The notes: a model not told the origin generated them from the letters alone. A DNA stretch of 48,736 bases from Thiohalomonas denitrificans (GCF_016841685.1 NZ_JAENYR010000021.1:1-48736), one strand, 5' to 3'; shown: positions 35,018 through 43,807, counted from the first letter of the stretch. Translations and numbers: made by a program.

Positions 35018-35755
35018 TCAAAAATCCAGTACCAGGGTTACGGCGATGATCGTATCGGTGTTCTCGGTGTCCTCGGGAACATCACTGCTATGACGGACCG
35101 TATAGGAGAGCTTGGTGGCCAGATTGCCGTTGATCTTGAGTTTCAGCGCCGAGATCGATTCCGTGAAGGTGTTTTCGTCACCGGATTCGACGAACAGCTC
35201 CTCGGTAAACCGGGCAGAGGGACTGATCTCCCACTCCAGATTGCCCGCACCGCGCAGAATCAACTCGTCATCGCGCTCATCACTCGCCTCAGGGAGCGAG
35301 TGGCGACCACCGACACCGGCCTCAAGGTCGAGTGACAGGCCCGGAGTCTCATAGACGCGACGGCCATAACCCACCGTCTCGGAAACCCGGTAGTCGTACC
35401 CACTGAACCGATCATCCTCGTACCGCAGAGTCCCGAACAGATAGCGGTTTTCATCGAAGCGGTAGTCGGTCTTGTGAGCGAGAAGGTAGCGCTCCGCCGT
35501 GGTCTCGTCCTCGTCGGAACTGCGCAGGGTTTCCAGTCGCGTGTCATGACGCCACGGGAAAGACTCGTTGTGGAGCACGACGCGGGCATTGAAACTCTCC
35601 GCTTCACTGTTGCCGGAGGTCGCCATGAAGCCCACTTCCGCTTCGCCGCTCCATCCCTCCTTCCGCCCCGTTTCGGTCTCCTGGGCCCGAGTCGTCTGTG
35701 CAGCTCCAAGGATCAGAATCACCCCTGTCCGCAGCAGGCAATCGGAAATGCGCAT
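35018..35755 (-). CDS. DUF481 outer-membrane beta-barrel protein (YdiY-like)
   Basis: This 245-residue exported protein has a signal peptide (LLRTGVILILGAAQTTRAQ, cleavage after Ala). The mature part consists of alternating amphipathic strands, beginning WSGEAEVGFMATSGNSEAES, the usual first DUF481 segment, and ending in Phe (VTLVLDF), the C-terminal signature of outer-membrane barrels. DUF481 proteins are sometimes called salt-induced outer-membrane proteins; the role is not established. It is transcribed alone. Confidence 0.88.
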   Translation of the reverse strand: MRISDCLLRTGVILILGAAQTTRAQETETGRKEGWSGEAEVGFMATSGNSEAESFNARVVLHNESFPWRHDTRLETLRSSDEDETTAERYLLAHKTDYRFDENRYLFGTLRYEDDRFSGYDYRVSETVGYGRRVYETPGLSLDLEAGVGGRHSLPEASDERDDELILRGAGNLEWEISPSARFTEELFVESGDENTFTESISALKLKINGNLATKLSYTVRHSSDVPEDTENTDTIIAVTLVLDF

Positions 35756-35837
35756 GACACCACCGGAATGGGAAAAACCGGAAGTCTAACAAAATCCACC
35801 TACTCTTCTAACGACCCGATCACGACCTGACCACCCT

Positions 35838-36971
35838 TTATGCAGTGAAGTCCTGCAAACGCACAGGCATCCGCCGCGCCCCCCGGTCACCCGGCGGACC
35901 ATCGAAGACACCGGCGCACCGGGTTCCGCACCGGCGGCAATGGCCGTCGTCGGTCAGCTTCCAGTCGGTAATCACGTACCAGTCCCGGCCGATGAGTCGC
36001 TCTCCACAGTGATGGCACCAGGTACTGCCGCCCACCTCGTCGTGGATATTGCCGGTGTAGGCGTAACGAACACCGTTGGCCAAAGCGATCCGGCGGGCAC
36101 GGCTGAGTGTCGCGGCCGGTGTGGGGGGTACATCGGGCATCTTCCAGTCCGGGTGAAATGCCGTGAAGTGCATCGGCACCTCTGCTCCCAATTCCTGCAC
36201 CACCCAACGGGTCATGGCGTCCAGCTCCTCCTCATCGTCATTGTGGCCGGGGATCAAGAGCGTAGTCAGCTCCAACCAGACGTCGGTCTCCTGACGCAGG
36301 TATACCAGCGTGTCCAGTACCGGCTGCAGGTGTGCGCCGGTAAGTTTGTAGTAAAACGCATCGTTGAATGCCTTCAGGTCGACGTTAGCCGCATCCATAT
36401 AGGAGTAGAACTCCCTGCGCGGCGCATCGGCCACATAACCCGCCGTCACTGCCACCGATTGGATGCCCCGCTCACGACAGGCGTATGCCACATCGATGGC
36501 GTACTCGTGAAAGATCACCGGATCGTTGTAGGTGAAGGCCACACTGCGGCAGCCGTTGGACTCCGCAGCCCGGGCAATCATCTCGGGCGAGGCGCGGTCC
36601 ATCAACGTGTCCATCTCCCGTGACTTGCTGATATCCCAATTCTGGCAATACTTGCAGGCCAGATTGCAGCCCGCCGTGCCGAACGAGAGGATCGGCGTTC
36701 CGGGCAGGAAATGGTTCAATGGCTTTTTCTCGACCGGGTCCACGCAAAAGCCACTGGAGCGGCCGTAGGTGGTCAGTACAATCTGTTTGTCGACGTTGGC
36801 GCGAACGAAACAGAGTCCCCGCTGCCCTTCACGCAGTTTGCAGTAGCGCGGGCAGAGGTCACACTGAACCCGTCCGTCCTCAAGGGCATGCCAATAGCGC
36901 GTCTCGGTCAGTTCGGTAACGTCGGACACAACCCTTTTCCTCTTTTCGGTCATCATGATTTTCTTTCTCAT
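35838..36971 (-). CDS. amrS: AmmeMemoRadiSam system radical SAM enzyme
   Basis: This radical-SAM protein of 377 residues is the third member of the AmmeMemoRadiSam set. The N-terminal cysteine cluster is CDLCPRYCKLREGQRGLC. The radical-SAM CxxxCxxC motif is in GCNLACKYCQNW. The C-terminal part has CHHCGERLIGRD and a CRRCGTRC pair, likely zinc or iron ligands. ATG 36971 has an AAGG upstream; later ATGs at 36956 and 36953 are possible and the frame is open to 37079. It is divergent from the MEMO1 and AMMECR1 homologues, 119 bp away. The biochemical reaction is not known. Confidence 0.92.
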   Translation of the reverse strand: MRKKIMMTEKRKRVVSDVTELTETRYWHALEDGRVQCDLCPRYCKLREGQRGLCFVRANVDKQIVLTTYGRSSGFCVDPVEKKPLNHFLPGTPILSFGTAGCNLACKYCQNWDISKSREMDTLMDRASPEMIARAAESNGCRSVAFTYNDPVIFHEYAIDVAYACRERGIQSVAVTAGYVADAPRREFYSYMDAANVDLKAFNDAFYYKLTGAHLQPVLDTLVYLRQETDVWLELTTLLIPGHNDDEEELDAMTRWVVQELGAEVPMHFTAFHPDWKMPDVPPTPAATLSRARRIALANGVRYAYTGNIHDEVGGSTWCHHCGERLIGRDWYVITDWKLTDDGHCRRCGTRCAGVFDGPPGDRGARRMPVRLQDFTA

Positions 36972-37090
36972 GAACCTTGAGACCACCGAAACGGTCGGAC
37001 ATTGCATCGAATACGGGTAATCGGTATCACCACGAAGCAATCCCCCGGATGATCTGATGTGGTGGAATAGCAGTCCCAAGAGGTTTATTC

Positions 37091-37891
37091 ATGACATCGA
37101 TTCGACCACCGGCCGTCGCCGGTCTCTTCTATCCCTCGGATTCCGCCGAACTGCAGGGCATGGTCCTGCAGCTGTTGCGTGCGGCACCCCAACCCGAATC
37201 TTCGGTCCCCAAGGCCATCATCGCGCCCCACGCCGGATACCTCTACAGCGGGGCGATCGCTGCTCGCGCCTATGCCTGTTTGGCGCCCGCCAGGGAGCGG
37301 ATTACGCGCGTGGTGCTGCTGGGTCCTTCTCACCGCGTCCCGCTGCTCGGGCTGGCCACCTCCGGTGCCGATTTCTTCCATACTCCGCTGGGCGATATCC
37401 CCCTGGACCGGGTCAACATCGATTCGGTGGAAAGACTGCCCCAGGTCAAACGGCTGGATGCCGCCCACCAGATGGAGCACAGTCTGGAGGTCCATCTGCC
37501 ATTTTTGCAGGAACTCCTCGGCTCTTTCAGGCTGGTGCCCCTGGTGGTTGGCGATGCCACCCCCGAGGAGACCGCCGAGGTGATCGAGCATCTTTGGGGT
37601 GGTGACGAGACCGCCCTTGTCATCAGCTCCGATCTGTCACACTTTCACGACTATGCCACTGCGCAGCGGCTGGATTGTTCCACCCGCGATGCCATTGAGC
37701 AGCTGAATTGTTCGGCGATTGGCCATGAGGACGCCTGCGGCCGCAATCCCATCCGCGGACTGCTGGTGGCTGCCAAACGACGGGGACTCATCGTGGAAAC
37801 CCTGGACCTGCGCAACTCAGCCGATGCCGCAGGCCCGTGTGACAGTGTGGTCGGTTACGGTGCCTGGAGCTTTACCGATGTTGAATCCTGA
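37091..37891 (+). CDS. amrB: AmmeMemoRadiSam system protein B (MEMO1 family)
   Basis: This 266-residue MEMO1-family protein resembles class III extradiol dioxygenases. The N-terminus RPPAVAGLFYPSD is the family signature. APHAGYLYSGAIAARAYA and LLGPSHRVPLLGLA carry the metal-binding His residues. HQMEHSLEVHLPFLQELL, SSDLSHFHDY and GHEDACGRNPI follow in the expected order. ATG 37091 follows an AAGAGG site. It overlaps the next gene by 14 bp, indicating coupled translation. The function in bacteria is unknown. Confidence 0.95.
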   Translation: MTSIRPPAVAGLFYPSDSAELQGMVLQLLRAAPQPESSVPKAIIAPHAGYLYSGAIAARAYACLAPARERITRVVLLGPSHRVPLLGLATSGADFFHTPLGDIPLDRVNIDSVERLPQVKRLDAAHQMEHSLEVHLPFLQELLGSFRLVPLVVGDATPEETAEVIEHLWGGDETALVISSDLSHFHDYATAQRLDCSTRDAIEQLNCSAIGHEDACGRNPIRGLLVAAKRRGLIVETLDLRNSADAAGPCDSVVGYGAWSFTDVES

Positions 37892-38459
37892 TCAGCGTGA
37901 AGTATTACTGACGGTGGCGGAAGACTCGATTCGGCAGGGATGGAGCGACTCCGATGCTTTGCCCGTAGATGCAGATATCTTCGAACAAAGCCTGCGCGAG
38001 CCGGGTGCCTGTTTCGTGACACTGCACCAGCGAGGTGAATTGCAAGGCTGCATCGGTTCCCTGGAGCCGCACCGCCCCCTCGTGGAAGATGTCGCGGAAA
38101 ATGCCTTCGCCGCCGCTTTTCGCGACCCGCGCTTTCTGCCCCTCAGCCGCGAGCAATGGGACGAGCTCGATCTGGAGATATCCGTGCTCGGTCCGGCCGA
38201 ACCGGTGACCTTTTGGTCGGAGGCGGATCTGCTGGCGCAACTGCGACCGGGAATCGATGGACTGGTACTGGAGGAGCACCACCATCGCTCCACCTTTCTG
38301 CCGATTGTGTGGGAGGTACTCCCCGATCCCTCACACCTCCTTCGACAATTGAAGCTGAAGGCCGGCCTCACGTCCGAATACTGGTCCGATACGATCCGCA
38401 TCCACCGCTACGGTACCGAAGCCTTCGGAAGAAAAGTCAGTGGGCCTGCCCGTAAATAG
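37878..38459 (+). CDS. amrA: AmmeMemoRadiSam system protein A (AMMECR1 family)
   Basis: This 193-residue AMMECR1-domain protein contains the conserved EPGACFVTLHQRGELQGCIG (LRGCIG-like) core, followed by AAFRDPRFLPLSREQWDELD, LEISVL, and STFLPIVWEVLPDPSHLLRQ. ATG 37878 gives the usual start and overlaps the MEMO1 homologue; the frame is open further upstream but only as a shadow of that gene. The pair is transcribed away from the radical-SAM gene. The domain's biochemical role is not established. Confidence 0.95.
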   Translation: MLNPDQREVLLTVAEDSIRQGWSDSDALPVDADIFEQSLREPGACFVTLHQRGELQGCIGSLEPHRPLVEDVAENAFAAAFRDPRFLPLSREQWDELDLEISVLGPAEPVTFWSEADLLAQLRPGIDGLVLEEHHHRSTFLPIVWEVLPDPSHLLRQLKLKAGLTSEYWSDTIRIHRYGTEAFGRKVSGPARK

Positions 38460-38473
38460 CAATAGATCCAAAA

Positions 38474-38543
38474 GTAGGTTGGCGCTGAGGAACGAAGCCC
38501 AACAAGGTCAGCGTTGGGGTTCGCATAACTCACCCCAACCTAC
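38474..38543. repeat. Palindromic repeat (GTAGGTTGGG type)
   Basis: AGGTTGGCGCTGAGGAACGA and the inverted CACCCCAACCTAC flank AAGCCCAACAAGGTCAGCGT. This short repeat type is common in gammaproteobacterial intergenic DNA. It lies between convergent amrA and orn. Confidence 0.6.
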
Positions 38544-38555
38544 AAAAACGATGTT

Positions 38556-38625
38556 CTCGGACAAGCTCCCAGGAGCCAAAGCCGAGTGGGTCTATTTAAC
38601 GAGAAAGTTCGGATACAGGCTCCTA
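38556..38625. repeat. Family A element, short copy A3
   Basis: About 70 bp with imperfect inverted ends (CTCGGACAAGCTCCCAGGAG; TTCGGATACAGGCTCCTA). The core CCGAGTGGGTCTATTTAACG matches A1. Its terminal TAG, read on the minus strand, is the orn stop codon. Confidence 0.8.
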
Positions 38626-39168
38626 GACCTTGAGAAAGTGCTTGCGATAGTACCGGAGTTCGTTGATCGACTCCCGAATGTCGTCGAGGGCCTGATGCGA
38701 GCCGTTTTTCTTCAACCCGGCAGCAACCTGCGGGGCCCAGCGCCGAGCCAGTTCCTTGAGGGTGCTGACGTCCAGATTGCGGTAGTGGAAATACGCCTCC
38801 AGCTTCGGCATCAACCGAGCCAGGAAGCGTCGGTCCTGACAGATACTGTTGCCGCAAATCGGCGAGGCACCCGACGGCACATACTTCTCGATAAACTCCA
38901 GTGTCACCGCCTCGGCATCGAGTTCGGAGAGAGTGCTGGCGCGCACACGCTCCAAAAGGCCCGAATCACCGTGGGTACGGGTATTCCACTCATCCATTCC
39001 CGCCAGCACGGCCTCGCTCTGATGGATGGCCAGGACCGGCCCCTCTTCCAGCACGTTGAGATGAGCATCGGTAATGATGGTGGCGATCTCGATGATCCGG
39101 TCTCCCTGGGGATCCAGGCCGGTCATTTCCAGATCGATCCAGATAAGATTGTCAGGATTTCGTGCCAT
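38623..39168 (-). CDS. orn: Oligoribonuclease
   Basis: Orn degrades the shortest RNA oligonucleotides, including pGpG, to mononucleotides. The 181 residues match. DEDDh exonuclease motifs are visible: [12 protein letters not shown] at the start, [13 protein letters not shown] in the middle, and [18 protein letters not shown] with the catalytic His and Asp at the end. ATG 39168. The stop TAG is formed by the end of repeat A3. It is divergent from the M48 protease; an orn-rsgA neighbourhood is common in gammaproteobacteria. Confidence 0.97.
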   Translation of the reverse strand: MARNPDNLIWIDLEMTGLDPQGDRIIEIATIITDAHLNVLEEGPVLAIHQSEAVLAGMDEWNTRTHGDSGLLERVRASTLSELDAEAVTLEFIEKYVPSGASPICGNSICQDRRFLARLMPKLEAYFHYRNLDVSTLKELARRWAPQVAAGLKKNGSHQALDDIRESINELRYYRKHFLKV

Positions 39169-39254
39169 ATGCCTCTACGCCGTCGGCTGCTTGCGAACTA
39201 TTCTATCAGAGGCTAACCTTCCTTCGCCCTTCCCGCTGAAGTTCAAGGATCTCC

Positions 39255-40526
39255 ATGGAAATTTTCACTCAGGTTTTCCTGGCTGCGCTGTTTCTGGCCA
39301 CGGGCATTCAGCTCTACCTGGATTACCGGCAGATACGGCACGTGCGCATGCACCGCGATACGGTGCCGGAGGCCTTCGCAGAGCGGATCACCCCGGAGGC
39401 ACACCACAAGGCCGCCGATTATACGACGGCTCGCACGCGGCTCTCCGCGATTGAGACCCTGTACGGAGCCGGCCTGCTACTGTTCTGGACCCTGGGGGGC
39501 GGGCTATCCTGGCTGAACGGCGTGTGGCAACAGTGGGAGTTGGGTCCATTGGTGACCGGAACCGGCTTTCTCCTCAGCCTCTTCCTGCTTTTCTCACTGC
39601 TGGACCTGCCGTTCGCCCTCTATCGCACCTTCGGGGTCGAAAAGCGCTTCGGCTTCAATCGCAGTACACCGGGACTGTTTCTCTCCGATCGACTCAAGCA
39701 GTCCCTGATTGCCCTGGCGCTGGGTCTTCCTCTGGTGGCGCTGGTATTGTGGCTGATGGATGCGGGCCACAACCCGGTGGCCGCCGATTACGGTAACAAG
39801 GGGTGGTGGTTCTATGTCTGGGCGGTGTGGATGGGCTTCAATCTGCTGATGCTCTGGGCGTTTCCCAGCATTATCGCCCCGCTGTTCAACAAGTTCACGC
39901 CGCTTGAGGATCGCGAACTGGTGCAGCGCATCGAGTCCTTGCTTGAGCGTTGCGGGTTCGAATCCAAAGGTGTGTTCGTCATGGACGGTTCGCGCCGCTC
40001 AAGCCACGGCAACGCCTATTTCAGCGGCGTCGGCAACAGCAAGCGCATCGTCTTCTTCGATACGCTGCTGGAGACACTGAACGGCGAGGAGATCGAGGCC
40101 GTACTGGCCCACGAACTGGGACATTTCCGCCGCCGACATGTCGCCAAACGGCTGGGTACGGTTGCCCTGCTCAGTCTGGGCGGACTCGCGGCTCTGGGCT
40201 ACCTGATGGGCCAAACCTGGTTCTATTCGGGCCTGGGGCTCACTGAACCTTCCGTACACGGGGCGCTGGCCCTGTTTTTGCTCGTGGCACCGGTTTTCAC
40301 CTTCTTCCTGCAGCCGCTGATGGCTGCGGTGATGCGGCGCCACGAATTCGAGGCGGATGATTTTGCCTCCCGACAGGCCGATGCCCACGACCTGGTACGG
40401 GCCCTGGTCAAACTCTACCGGGACAACGCCAGCACGCTGACCCCGGATCCCTGGCACTCCGCCTATCACGACTCCCACCCGCCGGCATCGGTACGGGTCG
40501 CTCACCTGTCGGGAAAAACCGGCTGA
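39255..40526 (+). CDS. M48-family membrane metalloprotease (Ste24-like)
   Basis: This 423-residue integral membrane zinc protease belongs to the CAAX prenyl protease 1/Ste24 branch. The zinc motif HELGH starts at His286 (VLAHELGHFRRRH), and the third ligand is in RRHEFEADDFASRQADAHDL. Several hydrophobic segments precede it, the first at the N-terminus (FTQVFLAALFLATGIQLYL). The NAYFSGVGNSKRIVFFDTLL segment is typical. ATG 39255. It begins a rightward group with the cytochrome, phhB and rsgA genes, although a repeat separates it from the cytochrome. A quality-control role is inferred from the family. Confidence 0.93.
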   Translation: MEIFTQVFLAALFLATGIQLYLDYRQIRHVRMHRDTVPEAFAERITPEAHHKAADYTTARTRLSAIETLYGAGLLLFWTLGGGLSWLNGVWQQWELGPLVTGTGFLLSLFLLFSLLDLPFALYRTFGVEKRFGFNRSTPGLFLSDRLKQSLIALALGLPLVALVLWLMDAGHNPVAADYGNKGWWFYVWAVWMGFNLLMLWAFPSIIAPLFNKFTPLEDRELVQRIESLLERCGFESKGVFVMDGSRRSSHGNAYFSGVGNSKRIVFFDTLLETLNGEEIEAVLAHELGHFRRRHVAKRLGTVALLSLGGLAALGYLMGQTWFYSGLGLTEPSVHGALALFLLVAPVFTFFLQPLMAAVMRRHEFEADDFASRQADAHDLVRALVKLYRDNASTLTPDPWHSAYHDSHPPASVRVAHLSGKTG

Positions 40527-40564
40527 GCCGCTGCGAACAGGGATCATCACTACCGGAACACTCG

Positions 40565-40704
40565 ATACGTGTTCCAAATAGGTGTCCATGGATGTAGGAG
40601 CGACGGAAGTCGCGATATGCCGAATCGCGGCTTCCGCCGCTCCTATAGGTATTTCGGAATGGTACCAAAGGAGCGTGTTGGACACGATTTCGGAACAGCT
40701 ATTC
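40565..40704. repeat. Family E MITE-like element, copy E2
   Basis: The reverse complement of E1, with ends ATACGTGTTCCAAATAGGTG and ATAGCTGTTCCGAAATCGTG and a TGTAGGAGCGACGGAAG hairpin centre. It lies about 40 bp after the protease stop. An H-type fragment (TCTCCGTGTACTCTGTGG) follows at about 40795-40812. Confidence 0.88.
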
Positions 40705-40837
40705 AGGGCCGCAGCGCGAAAACACCGCCATGGGGCGACACGGTGCAGCCAATAAGGCGTTTTATTGTGCCCGTGCCCCAGTGGGAACGCTGTTCTCCGT
40801 GTACTCTGTGGTTTACCAATCATCAAGGAGGTTCGAT

Positions 40838-41137
40838 ATGAAACTGAGCATTTTGGCGTTGCCGTTGTCTGTTGTAGTACTTACCGGCACTGCGAGTGCG
40901 GAACCGGCCGGAGGCGAAGAACTCCACCAGCAGCACTGCGTGGAGTGTCACCAGCGTATGGCCGGCGGCGACGGTTCAGCCCTCTATACACGCGACGACC
41001 GCCGGGTGAACAGCCTGGAGGGGCTGCACACCCAGGTGAATCGCTGCAAGGACAACCTGCAGATCGCACTTTTCGACGACGATGTGGCGGCAATCGCCCG
41101 CTATCTTAACAAGAGTTATTATCGTTTCGAGGAGTAA
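40838..41137 (+). CDS. Small periplasmic cytochrome c
   Basis: This 99-residue exported c-type cytochrome has a signal peptide (LPLSVVVLTGTASA, cleavage before EPAGG). Haem binding is at CVECH. The only mature-chain Met is right after the haem motif (HQRMAGG). No Met lies in the C-terminal half, where the axial ligand of class I cytochromes normally sits. A third Cys occurs in VNRCKDNLQ. ATG 40838 follows a strong AAGGAGG site. It is 4 bp before phhB and in the same strand order as rsgA. An electron-transfer role is inferred; the partner is unknown. Confidence 0.9.
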   Translation: MKLSILALPLSVVVLTGTASAEPAGGEELHQQHCVECHQRMAGGDGSALYTRDDRRVNSLEGLHTQVNRCKDNLQIALFDDDVAAIARYLNKSYYRFEE

Positions 41138-41141
41138 CGCC

Positions 41142-41459
41142 ATGCTGGAGAATGAGCACTGCTCTGCCGATCCTACTCGTCTGAAAAGGGAAGAAGTCGA
41201 TACTCTGCTGGGCGAAGTACCGGGCTGGACAGTGAGTGATGACGGGAGGACCCTGGTCCGTGAATTCGCGTTCGGCAATTTTTACGAAACGATGGGCTTC
41301 GCCAACGCCGTGGCCTGGGAGGCCAATCGGGAGGACCATCATCCCGACCTGGAACTCTCCTACAAGCGTGGCAAGGTTCACTTCACTACCCACTCGGCCG
41401 ACGGATTGAGTCGTAACGACTTTATCCTCGCCGCCCGGGTCAACGCACTGACAGGATGA
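41142..41459 (+). CDS. phhB: 4a-hydroxytetrahydrobiopterin (pterin-4a-carbinolamine) dehydratase
   Basis: PhhB dehydrates 4a-hydroxytetrahydropterin, recycling the cofactor of aromatic amino acid hydroxylases. The 105 residues match. The catalytic region REDHHPDLELSYKRGKVHFT and TTHSADGLSRNDFILAARVN are intact. ATG 41142 follows a GAGGAG site that overlaps the end of the cytochrome gene, indicating coupling. No phenylalanine hydroxylase is in the window. Confidence 0.95.
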   Translation: MLENEHCSADPTRLKREEVDTLLGEVPGWTVSDDGRTLVREFAFGNFYETMGFANAVAWEANREDHHPDLELSYKRGKVHFTTHSADGLSRNDFILAARVNALTG

Positions 41460-41472
41460 TACCGACCCGCCC

Positions 41473-42492
41473 ATGGGCAAGCAGAAACTGAACCGGCGTC
41501 AAGCGTGGCGCATCAACAAGATCCAGAATGAGCGTCTGGAACGTGCAAAGCGCCGTGAGGGCCAAATCGAGACAGAGGCCGGGCCTCTGGGCCAGGAACA
41601 GCATGGCCGTATCATCGCCAACTACGGCGCCAGCGTCGATGTGGAGGCCTCAACCGGCGAGGTTCGCCGCTGCCACCTCCGCCGAAATCTGGCCATGCCG
41701 GTGGTGGGTGACCGCGTCGTCTGGCAATCGTCCGATAATAATACCGGGGTGGTCGTGGCAGTCGAGGAACGCGACACCCTCCTCGCCCGCCCCGATTTCT
41801 CGGGCGAGATGAAGGCTCTGGCCGCAAATATTGATCAAATCCTGGTGGTGGCCGCACCGGAACCGCCCTTCAGCACCGATTCCCTCGACCAGTTTCTGGT
41901 CGCTGCGGAAAAAAGCGGCATTACGCCGGTGGTGGTCTTCAACAAGGTCGACCTGCTGGACCCGGAGGGTCGGGCACGGGTGGAGGCGCAGCTCTCGATC
42001 TATCGGGATATCGGTTACCGGATCATCTTCGCCACTACCCGAGCCGACCACGGTCTGGATGATTTGTTGACCGCGCTGAAAGACAGAACCAGTATCTTCG
42101 CCGGTCAGTCGGGGGTCGGAAAATCATCACTGGCCAAGGCCCTGTTACCCGACGAGGCGATTACGGTCGGCGACCTGGCGGAAGTGACCGGCCTCGGTCG
42201 GCACACGACCAGCTCCGCCCGCCTCTACCACCTGCCTTCCGGCGGCGACGTCATCGATTCACCGGGGGTACGGGAATTCCGGCTCTGGACGATGAGCGAA
42301 CCGGAGTTGGCGGAAGGCTTCCTCGAGTTTCGTCCCTTTCTCGGCGGCTGTCGCTTTCGGGATTGCCGACACAACAGCGAGCCGGGCTGTGCCATTACGG
42401 CCGCGGTGAAAGCCGGCAAAATCACGCCCCAGCGGCTCACCAGTTTTCGGCGAATCGCAGCCAACGTGGCGGACAAGGCCCCTTCGTATTGA
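41473..42492 (+). CDS. rsgA: Small ribosomal subunit biogenesis GTPase RsgA
   Basis: RsgA is a circularly permuted GTPase that helps 30S subunit maturation. The 339 residues show an N-terminal OB domain after a basic, helical leader (QKLNRRQAWRINKIQNERLE), then VVFNKVDLLD (G4), GQSGVGKSSLAKALLP (G1) and DSPGVREF (G3), in the permuted order. The C-terminal zinc site is CRFRDCRHNSEPGC. ATG 41473, 13 bp after phhB. It ends a rightward gene group and converges on recR. Confidence 0.97.
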   Translation: MGKQKLNRRQAWRINKIQNERLERAKRREGQIETEAGPLGQEQHGRIIANYGASVDVEASTGEVRRCHLRRNLAMPVVGDRVVWQSSDNNTGVVVAVEERDTLLARPDFSGEMKALAANIDQILVVAAPEPPFSTDSLDQFLVAAEKSGITPVVVFNKVDLLDPEGRARVEAQLSIYRDIGYRIIFATTRADHGLDDLLTALKDRTSIFAGQSGVGKSSLAKALLPDEAITVGDLAEVTGLGRHTTSSARLYHLPSGGDVIDSPGVREFRLWTMSEPELAEGFLEFRPFLGGCRFRDCRHNSEPGCAITAAVKAGKITPQRLTSFRRIAANVADKAPSY

Positions 42493-42524
42493 TCTCGGGG
42501 GGGGGCGGCTGGCTGCCGGTTAAC

Positions 42525-42695
42525 CACGGAGAATACAGAAAGAAGATTTTAACCACGGGGTGCACGGGGAACACGGGGAAACTGCTTGATGACCACTGAG
42601 TACACAGAGAAGAACGATGAACTGGCTGGTATTCTCAGCGCTGCCGTGGTGGTTAATTTTTAATCCCCGAGTGCCCCGTACACCCCGTGGTTGAG
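42525..42695. repeat. Nested inverted repeat between rsgA and recR (ACCACGG type)
   Basis: TTAACCACGGGGTGCACGGG is mirrored by CCCCGTACACCCCGTGGTTG. It encloses a second ACCACTGAGTACACAGAGAA / ATTCTCAGCGCTG...GTGGTGGTTA pair. The gap 42493-42789 holds no gene. Confidence 0.75.
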
Positions 42696-42789
42696 CTTTT
42701 CTCGACGGTTAGCACAAGGTAAGAAAGACAACATTGCTCTCGATGTCTCCGTGCCCTGTAGTCAAAAATCCCGTCTGTTCAGCTTTGCT

Positions 42790-43389
42790 CTACTCGATGG
42801 CCTGACGCCCCAGGAAGGCGTGGGAGAGGGTCGTGCCGTCGACGAACTCCAACTCGCCGCCGAGGGGGATGCCATGGGCAAGCCGGGTGGCCCGGATGCC
42901 GCGTTCGCGGGAAAGTTCGCCGATATAGTGGGCAGTGGCCTCGCCTTCCACGGTAGGATTGGTGGCGAGAATAATCTCGCGGATATCTGCCCCATCGAAG
43001 CGCTCGATGAGCTTGTCCAGGCCGATATCCTCGGGACCGATCCCATCCAAAGGGGAAAGATGCCCCATCAGCACGAAGTAGAGCCCACGGTAATCGATGG
43101 AACCCTCCAGCGCCTGGACATCGGCCGGTGACTCCACCACGCACAGCAGCGAGTGGTCGCGGCGCTCGTCACTGCAGATATCGCACACCTCCGACTCGGT
43201 AAAGGTCCGGCAGCGCGCGCAGTGTCCAACCTGCTCGGCCGCCGTAACCAGCGCCTCGGCCAAACGCCGGGCGCCGTCACGATCCCGTTCGAGCAGGTGA
43301 TAGGCCATGCGCTGTGCCGATTTCGGGCCAACACCGGGCAGACAGCGCAGCGACTCAATCAGCTGCGCAATGAGAGGGCTTGCACTCAT
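42790..43389 (-). CDS. recR: Recombination protein RecR
   Basis: RecR works with RecO (and RecF) to load RecA on gapped DNA. The 199-residue protein has the N-terminal helix-hairpin-helix ([20 protein letters not shown]), the [16 protein letters not shown] zinc finger, and a Toprim domain ([17 protein letters not shown]). The end, [11 protein letters not shown], is normal. ATG 43389, 2 bp after ybaB, so translation is probably coupled within dnaX-ybaB-recR. Confidence 0.97.
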   Translation of the reverse strand: MSASPLIAQLIESLRCLPGVGPKSAQRMAYHLLERDRDGARRLAEALVTAAEQVGHCARCRTFTESEVCDICSDERRDHSLLCVVESPADVQALEGSIDYRGLYFVLMGHLSPLDGIGPEDIGLDKLIERFDGADIREIILATNPTVEGEATAHYIGELSRERGIRATRLAHGIPLGGELEFVDGTTLSHAFLGRQAIE

Positions 43390-43391
43390 CC

Positions 43392-43712
43392 TCAGAACGG
43401 GAACTTCATCCCGCCGGGTAGATTCATGCCCTCGGTTACGCCGGACATTTTCTCCTGGGACTGCTGCTCCAGCTGCCGAACCGCGTCATTGACCGCAGCC
43501 GCCAGCAGATCTTCCAGCATCTCCTTGTCATCCATCACGCTATCGTCGATGGAAACCCGCTTCAGGTCGTGCCGGCCGGTCATGATGACACTGACCATAT
43601 CGCCCCCGGCCTTGCCGGTGACCTCCATATTGGCCAGTTCTTCCTGAACCTTCTGCATGTCGGCCTGCATCTTCTGGGCCTGCTTCATCATGTTGCCGAA
43701 TCCGCCTTTCAT
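43392..43712 (-). CDS. ybaB: YbaB/EbfC-family nucleoid-associated protein
   Basis: YbaB/EbfC is a small dimeric DNA-binding protein encoded between dnaX and recR in most bacteria. The 106 residues match: [20 protein letters not shown], helical and Met/Gln-rich, then a core strand region ([10 protein letters not shown]), and a helix ([15 protein letters not shown]). A GGAGG-like site (AGAGGTTGAG) precedes ATG 43712. Confidence 0.97.
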   Translation of the reverse strand: MKGGFGNMMKQAQKMQADMQKVQEELANMEVTGKAGGDMVSVIMTGRHDLKRVSIDDSVMDDKEMLEDLLAAAVNDAVRQLEQQSQEKMSGVTEGMNLPGGMKFPF

Positions 43713-43807
43713 CTCAACCTCTTTTCTGTTGCGCGCCTTGCCCGGCGCCGATTATCTAAAATAGTTTATCAGGCACGGCCCGTGGCGCCCGACTCTTAAA
43801 AATCGAT

